Below are positions 46,701-64,000 of a DNA stretch of 64,000 nt, piece after piece. The notes below the pieces were generated by a model. It worked only from the letters and a program-made list of their open reading frames with translations, was not told where the DNA came from and ran no database searches. How positions within the stretch are numbered: position 1 is the stretch's first letter; each line of letters opens with the position of its first letter. The stretch covers positions 1,524,520-1,588,519 of the forward strand of contig JANPWX010000209.1 of the NCBI GenBank assembly GCA_024734555.1, given 5' to 3'. Made by a program: the position numbers and the translations under genes. The DNA is from Trochalopteron elliotii (lineage: Eukaryota; Chordata; Aves; Passeriformes; Leiothrichidae).

Positions 46701-49073
46701 GACGTGAACTGCAGACTTCTTGGGTCTGTTGAGACGCTGATTTCAGCTGGAATAATGGTCTCTGTGGGCTGGTTGATGGCTATTACTGGCTTCTAGTGCT
46801 GCTCTGATCTGAGGGTGCTTGGTAGTTTGAGCCTGGTCTGGCCAAGGTCCCCTGACCTTGATGGGTTTGTCTGCACTCCCTTTTCCTCTTGCCCAAGAAT
46901 GACAGGCACGCCTATCTGGAGCGTAGATTGGATTCCTTTCCTTGCTTCAGTTAACAGAATTGGTTTTTCCAAAGTGGAACTATTCACTGGTGTTGGTCTG
47001 ATGTATTTTTCCTATAATGGTGTGCAAATTTGTGTTCAATTCCTGTACCTGAAAACATGTCAGGGAAATGTCTTTGTGAACACAAAGTGCTGCCAGAGTC
47101 ACGGAATTTATAATTGATGAGTTGCTTTCCTTTCCTCTATGAGTCTTCCATGCAAGGGAGCTCTGCTGCTCAGTTGTTAAATTAGGACAATAAGGTTACC
47201 TTGGCTGCTTTTGTTGCTGAATTTGGGCATGGTCCATTCCCTGATAAAACTCAACATCATGAAATCTCAAGGGGGATGTGGGGGCTGTTCTAACTTTATA
47301 TTGGTCTTTATTTAACACACTACATCTGTGATTTCTGAGCTCTTTTTTGTCACAGACCTCTATAGCATCTGACTCATTTCTTGGAACGCTTTCATTTCCA
47401 TTCTTGCTCTAAACAACCTTTTCCAGCAGGCACGAAGACTGTGCCCTCTCTTGCTCTATGTACTTTCAGCTGGGTGGTTACTTTGCTGCCAATTGAAATT
47501 AAGCATTGTGGCTCAAAGAATAATTTCTGCATCATCTCAATGTCCTTCCTGAGAGAGGAAGGAGAATGAGCCTAGAAATGCACTTTAGGAATCACTGTGG
47601 AACATCATTTGCAAATAATTGTTTCAGTCTTAAGCAAATTCTTTTCTCTGCAGTTTCTATTGGATTCTTTGATGATATTGTCATTCCACCAGAATCCCTG
47701 CAGCAACCAGCTAAGTTGTATCCTTTCATCACCTTTGACAACTTTACTACTTCATTTCAAAACTTTGTGCAGTGCTGGCCCAACAGGCATTCAGCACTGC
47801 AACAATGAAGGTGCTCAGTGGCAGAAGCTAAGCCCTTCTGTCAAGCAAGTCTCACAGACTGTTATCACAGCTAGACAGGCCCTCACGCGCATTAGGTTTT
47901 GCAGGATCATTGTGCCCACTGATAGAAATGAAAGGCAGTGTTCCCTGCCCAGTTGTAATCCCTGCCTCCAGTCTTGGCTGCTGCTGAAGATAGAATGCAG
48001 GTTTTACCACATCGTGTAATGTCTACATATGCGTGCATCTGATGTACTTCAGTGTGGTAGGCAAGCTTGTCTTGGGTCTGAGGAGTTTTGCTTGTCTGGG
48101 GGTCTTTCCTGTTGCTGGGTTTTTTGGGGGGATGTGTAGACCAGCAGCATACAGTTTGATGCAGGAAAATCAGAAAGATGGGGATCCTGGGCTGCACAGA
48201 TATTGAACTGCACATTGAGGTTTGGGAAATAACTGTGAAAAGGCTTTGAATCTAGTCTATTCTCAGAACTGTCAGAAAGTGATCTGTCAAGCAGAATGCT
48301 GTTTCTCTCCTTAATCCTTGGCCAGTGATGAAGCAGAGCAGGTGTGGGTGTGGGAATATGAGACAGAAGAAGGGGCCCACGACCTTTATATGGACATTGG
48401 GGAAGAGATCCGCTTTCGAGTCGTGGATGAGATGTTTGTTGATACATCACCGACTGGTCCAAGCTCTGCAGAGGCTTCCACTTCAAATGCTCCAGAAGAA
48501 GTCCAGAAGAAAGAGGCACCCTACACTCTTGTGGTAGCTATGTGCATTAATTCTTACGGCCTTGTGAGTGCTGTGGTTTATTCAGTGTCTAAAATAGCAC
48601 CCCTTTCCCAAAGAACTGATTGCTTTAAGCTGACCATGAAGCAGAGTCACAAAATGAAAGGAGTGGAAAAGGGGAGAAATTAGGTTGCTCTTGTGGTTGT
48701 TCTGTTTTCTGAGTGTTTTCACTGGAATACATAGTGGTTGTTGGTGTTTGCCTCTGGGAGGCTGATTTAAAGCAAACTACTTGTGCATGAAGAGTACAGA
48801 GCTGTGAGCAACACATCAAGGTTTATGTGGCAGCTGAACAGTCTTTCCTTGCAGTGTTCTGGTATAAAACCCACCTGAGTAAAATGCATGAGAAAGGTGG
48901 ATCTGAACCAGTGGCAGCTATGTTCCATAACTTAGATGGGAGAGATGTATTTTTAGGCATTTTCCTCTATTCTCTATGCAGTTTACAATTGCATGCTCTT
49001 GTCTTCTCTCTATGAACAGGGATCAATCAGTGAGCCAGGCCTGGGCCTCCTGTCATGGTGGACAAACAGTTAG
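43601..49073 (+). CDS. POLR3H: POLR3H, RNA polymerase III subunit RPC8 (RPC25/Rpb7 family)
   Basis: Six coding exons (43601-43711, 44894-44990, 46592-46678, 47654-47717, 48326-48533, 49020-49073) join in phase to 621 nt, or 206 residues; human has 204. The nuclear protein forms the Pol III stalk with CRCP/RPC9 and helps initiation at tRNA, 5S and other Pol III genes. The N-terminal Rpb7-type domain ([15 protein letters not shown] onward, to about residue 70) and the C-terminal OB/S1-like domain (about 83-200) are complete. Recognisable motifs are [39 protein letters not shown] and the C-terminal GLGLLSWWT. The last two residues are Asn-Ser versus Ser-Asn in human. The start ATG has A at -3. 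The gene diverges from CSDC2 and converges on ACO2. Confidence 0.97.
44894..44990 (+). CDS. POLR3H: POLR3H coding exon 2
   Basis: A long T run precedes acceptor TTAATCAG; the donor is AAAG|GTAAGT. It encodes [20 protein letters not shown] and then [12 protein letters not shown] (38-69), plus one base of Val70. Confidence 0.96.
45589..45842 (+). repeat. dispersed repeat copy 2 with 12-bp flanking direct repeats (POLR3H intron 2)
   Basis: The 212-bp sequence at 45621-45832 matches copy 1 at 42304-42515. A perfect 12-bp direct repeat TTAACTTAAAAT flanks the locus at 45589-45600 and 45831-45842. This implies an inserted element of about 230 bp (45601-45830), with 20 bp at its 5' side missing from copy 1. 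A shared 3' end, unequal 5' ends and a long target duplication are the pattern of retroposition. Confidence 0.85.
46592..46678 (+). CDS. POLR3H: POLR3H coding exon 3
   Basis: The acceptor is TTCTTTTAAG and the donor is CATG|GTAAAC. It encodes [20 protein letters not shown] and then SCSQDGVH, the start of the OB-fold domain, and splits Val99. Confidence 0.96.
47654..47717 (+). CDS. POLR3H: POLR3H coding exon 4
   Basis: The acceptor is TCTCTGCAG. The donor is AAGTT|GTATCC, a weak (non-consensus +4/+6) but GT site required to keep frame. It encodes [20 protein letters not shown] and splits Phe120. Confidence 0.94.
48326..48533 (+). CDS. POLR3H: POLR3H coding exon 5
   Basis: The acceptor is CCTTGGCCAG and the donor is GTG|GTAGCT. 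It encodes [20 protein letters not shown] and [20 protein letters not shown], then a Ser/Ala/Glu-rich acidic linker and KKEAPYTLV (121-189). The linker is two residues longer than in human. Confidence 0.96.
49020..49073 (+). CDS. POLR3H: POLR3H coding exon 6 (stop TAG)
   Basis: The acceptor is CTATGAACAG. It encodes [17 protein letters not shown] and then TAG at 49071-49073. This conserved C-terminal tail identifies the gene firmly. Confidence 0.96.
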   Translation, partial: GSISEPGLGLLSWWTNS

Positions 49074-51271
49074 CTGCCATCAGAGCGTGCTCCAGAGAAG
49101 GTCTTTCCAGTGGATGTTTGGGGAATAATGGGACCCTGCTGGTGCTCATTGCTCTGCTGAAGCTGAATAAGAAATTAGACTTGCCATTCTCTGTTTTCCC
49201 TTCAGCTTCCAAACTGCCAGAGAGAGACAGTTGCTTTCAAGAAACATCACTGATGTGCAGAAGTGAATTTACAGGCACAAAAAGCCTGGACCACAGCAGT
49301 TACAAACTCAGCTGGAGCTTTCGTCTCCTGCTCCAGAGGGAAAACTGTGGAAATCTTTGCTTGCCTGAATTAAGGAAGGAGTTGACTTCAGTGAGTGAAC
49401 ACAGAAGAGAATACCTATCAAGAAGTACCGCGCCTTAGTCTGGGAGCTTGATCTCAGAGGAGTAGAAACCTGTCCTTCTTTTGACAGGAAGTGAAGAGAC
49501 AGCAAAAGGCTCTTTAGTAGATATGTGGTACTCTGGAGACCTGGAAATTGCTCCTGCTGGGAGGGCAGGGGAGGTGGTGGTGATGTTCTGCTAAGAATGG
49601 GAACTTCACCAATGGATGAAGTCAACCAGAAGGAACAGGGAATGACCCAAAAGTACCTCAGGCTTAGTGGAGATGTGTTAAACTACAGGTTGCTTATTGT
49701 GCTGAATGGAATGACTTTTTTGGGTGGGCTGCATTTATGCAGAATGAGCTAAACTTTGCAGACTGAAAATATGAAATTATGGACTGAAATGGACCAAGGC
49801 TGCTTTGAGCAAGCTATATCTTTGTTTAAGGGGGGGTGTTAATACTTTAAGTGGAATTAATAGTAAAACCACATAGCCTGCTTTCCTGTACAATTTGTGG
49901 GGAAACTGCTAGCTTCCTGCCTAGCAGGAAAAAAACACTTGCCTCCTGCAGTTTAGCTACTTAGCTTTCAAGCCAGACGGAGATGAGACCATTGTTTTGC
50001 TCTATGGTAACAGTCAATGACCGACAATTGCCATCACCCTCCCTGACAGCAGTACAAGGAAAGGAGGGAACAAAACAGTGAGTAAAATCTATGCAGGGCC
50101 CACTGCCAAGAGAGTGATGTTGCACATAATTACAAAGCCAGCCACATTTGGCAGGAAGGAGCTGTAATTCCCTCAGACAGTGGGTCTGCTGAACCTCCCA
50201 CTGTGAAAACAAAGCCTGAGTCATCAGCGCCCTCCCTGCAGCATCGTTAGAACCCCTTAATTCTCAACTGTTATTCTTGGTGCAATGCTCTAACTAAAAG
50301 GGAGCCTAGGAATTCTTTAGGTTCACATAGTAACTGAGGTCTATCTGTGCACACAAACTTACTGAATGCCACCTACAGAGCAGCAGTGCTCACAATTGCA
50401 ACCATCTAGCTGTGGTGGAAACAACTGTTTGCAGAAACCCCCCAGCTGTTTGTATAGGTGGAAATTTGGGTGAAACAAGTGAGGAGCTTCCACACAGGCT
50501 ATTCTGGGGTAGTGCCAGGGCAAGGGGAAGAAAACAGTCCAACTACTCCAGGTAGCTGTTTTGCTCAGTTCCTTTTGCTTGGGGCTCCCAAGAGTATAGT
50601 GAGGTGGTAGCAGTGTGGTTTTGTGTGCTGCTCTCATGAGAGACTCAACATCCATCTCCTGCTGTAAGTTGTGCTTTAGGAAACAAGCTAAGTGTGCAGT
50701 GCTGGGAAAGCAGATACAGCAAGTGTTCTTTGCAAGTTTGTCATTGCTGCAATAGTAGCATTGTCGCCTGGACAGGAATGTAGGGGAGAAGGTGGTCATA
50801 ATCACAGCTGTAGCCTGGGGTAGGTCAATGTCCAGAGGTAAACAGTCCAGGACAGCTGTGAGGGCTCTTTTTTAATTAGAGTTAGTGTTTGATTAGGTTT
50901 TTTTCTCCATATAGCAATGATTTACAAGAAGTTCTTTTCCACCTTCCCAGCAACGATGACAGGATTAGGATGATGAATACAGTAACACACGACAGAAGAG
51001 ATGATAGTCACATTCTTTATTTTCATTTTAAGTCTTTAGCCAGCAGTAGAGTGGATGGGCAGAAGACAACTGAGAAGACAAATCCACCTTTGCTGGTTAT
51101 TTCCAAATATAAATAACTGTGGGAGAACTGAAATTGAGCCAAAATAGAAAAAGGGAGCTGGGGAATTTAAAAGACAAAAGTAAGCCTAGCTGCACGCCCT
51201 TTTCATAGTGTCAGTGAAAAGAAAGTACCATAACAAAAAGGAAGGAAGCTGTGGTTACATTTGATCAGACA
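49074..51271. other. POLR3H: POLR3H 3' UTR and convergent POLR3H/ACO2 interval
   Basis: After the POLR3H stop I saw no AATAAA or ATTAAA on the + strand before the ACO2 3' end; only variants such as AATATA near 51103 occur. The POLR3H 3' end is therefore undefined. No other gene or repeat was recognised. Confidence 0.4.
51016..51021 (-). terminator. ACO2: alternative distal ACO2 polyadenylation signal
   Basis: This is a second AATAAA on the ACO2 strand, in the context CTTTATTTTC on +. Use is inferred from position only. Confidence 0.4.
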
Positions 51272-51277
51272 TTTATT
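51272..51277 (-). terminator. ACO2: ACO2 polyadenylation signal candidate
   Basis: TTTATT on + is AATAAA on the ACO2 strand, 81 nt beyond the stop codon. A second AATAAA at 51016-51021 could give a roughly 340-nt 3' UTR. Confidence 0.5.
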
Positions 51278-51357
51278 CCAACAGTAGGCATGGAATTGCA
51301 CTTTCATGAAAATGCCAAAGCTGAATCGAGTCCAGTGCACTGGGGCATTGTGCACAC

Positions 51358-63706
<12,349 letters not shown>

Positions 63707-64000
63707 CTATTCACACAGGGAAACACAGAGCATTAGTACCACATTTTGTTCTTCCATACATCAAAAGCTCATTCAAACATGTTCCCTTCTCTGACACACC
63801 TGCCTGCAGTTTGCTTCCCACTTTTGCAACAGGTGAAGGGAGGTGCACGTAATTTTTAAAACCAAAAGGTTAAGATTAAGACTGTTTGACAGACAGTTGT
63901 AACAGGCCATTTAATTTCATCCCACTTGTAGCTTTACTAAAAGCATCTTTTTTAGTTTCTAATTCTGAACAGTACAATTTAAGGAAAACCCTGCCAATAA

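Overview
This is a bird nuclear genome window. CR1-family LINE fragments (3' ends of the avian type), avian-type solo-LTR-like sequences, GT-AG introns, CpG-island promoters and vertebrate coding exons all point to Aves. The species cannot be fixed from sequence alone. Five protein-coding genes are recognisable by conceptual translation of their exons: DESI1 (+, 5' end outside the window), PMM1 (+, complete), CSDC2 (-, complete coding sequence), POLR3H (+, complete coding sequence) and ACO2 (-, last 15 coding exons; 5' end outside the window). From memory of the human map, the order and relative orientations match human 22q13.2 (ACO2, POLR3H, CSDC2, PMM1, DESI1) read in reverse, so this is an intact ancestral synteny block.

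Layout. Positions 1-5.56 kb are AT-rich DESI1 intron 1 with two old CR1 fragments. DESI1 exons 2-6 span 5.56-9.44 kb, followed by about 3 kb of probable 3' UTR up to a poly(A) signal at 12.4 kb. A probable solo LTR lies at 14.0-14.8 kb. PMM1 begins in a CpG island at 16.3 kb and ends at 24.8 kb, with all eight coding exons giving a 256-residue protein. A CR1 fragment lies in the convergent PMM1/CSDC2 gap. CSDC2 coding exons are at 29.6-30.6 kb, with a probable long 3' UTR and a probable noncoding first exon and CRE-containing promoter at 37.3-37.55 kb. Its roughly 6.6-kb first intron holds an LTR-like element next to the splice acceptor and GC-rich, gene-free stretches that may be regulatory. 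The divergent CSDC2/POLR3H interval holds old CR1/L3 sequence, (ATCC)n and (AAC)n microsatellites, and a CR1 split by two later insertions. POLR3H runs 43.6-49.07 kb (six coding exons, 206 residues) from a housekeeping CpG promoter. ACO2 runs leftward from beyond 64 kb to its stop at 51.36 kb, with a CR1 in one intron.

Functionally this is an ordinary euchromatic housekeeping neighbourhood: a deSUMOylating-type isopeptidase, a phosphomannomutase, a cold-shock RNA-binding protein, an RNA polymerase III stalk subunit and mitochondrial aconitase. They are neighbours by synteny rather than a pathway. I found no credible new biochemical system. The most interesting unexplained signal is a 212-bp dispersed repeat present twice, 3.3 kb apart, at about 97% identity. 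One copy splits a CR1. The other lies in POLR3H intron 2 and is flanked by a perfect 12-bp direct repeat. All splice sites and identities were read by eye, without alignment software.
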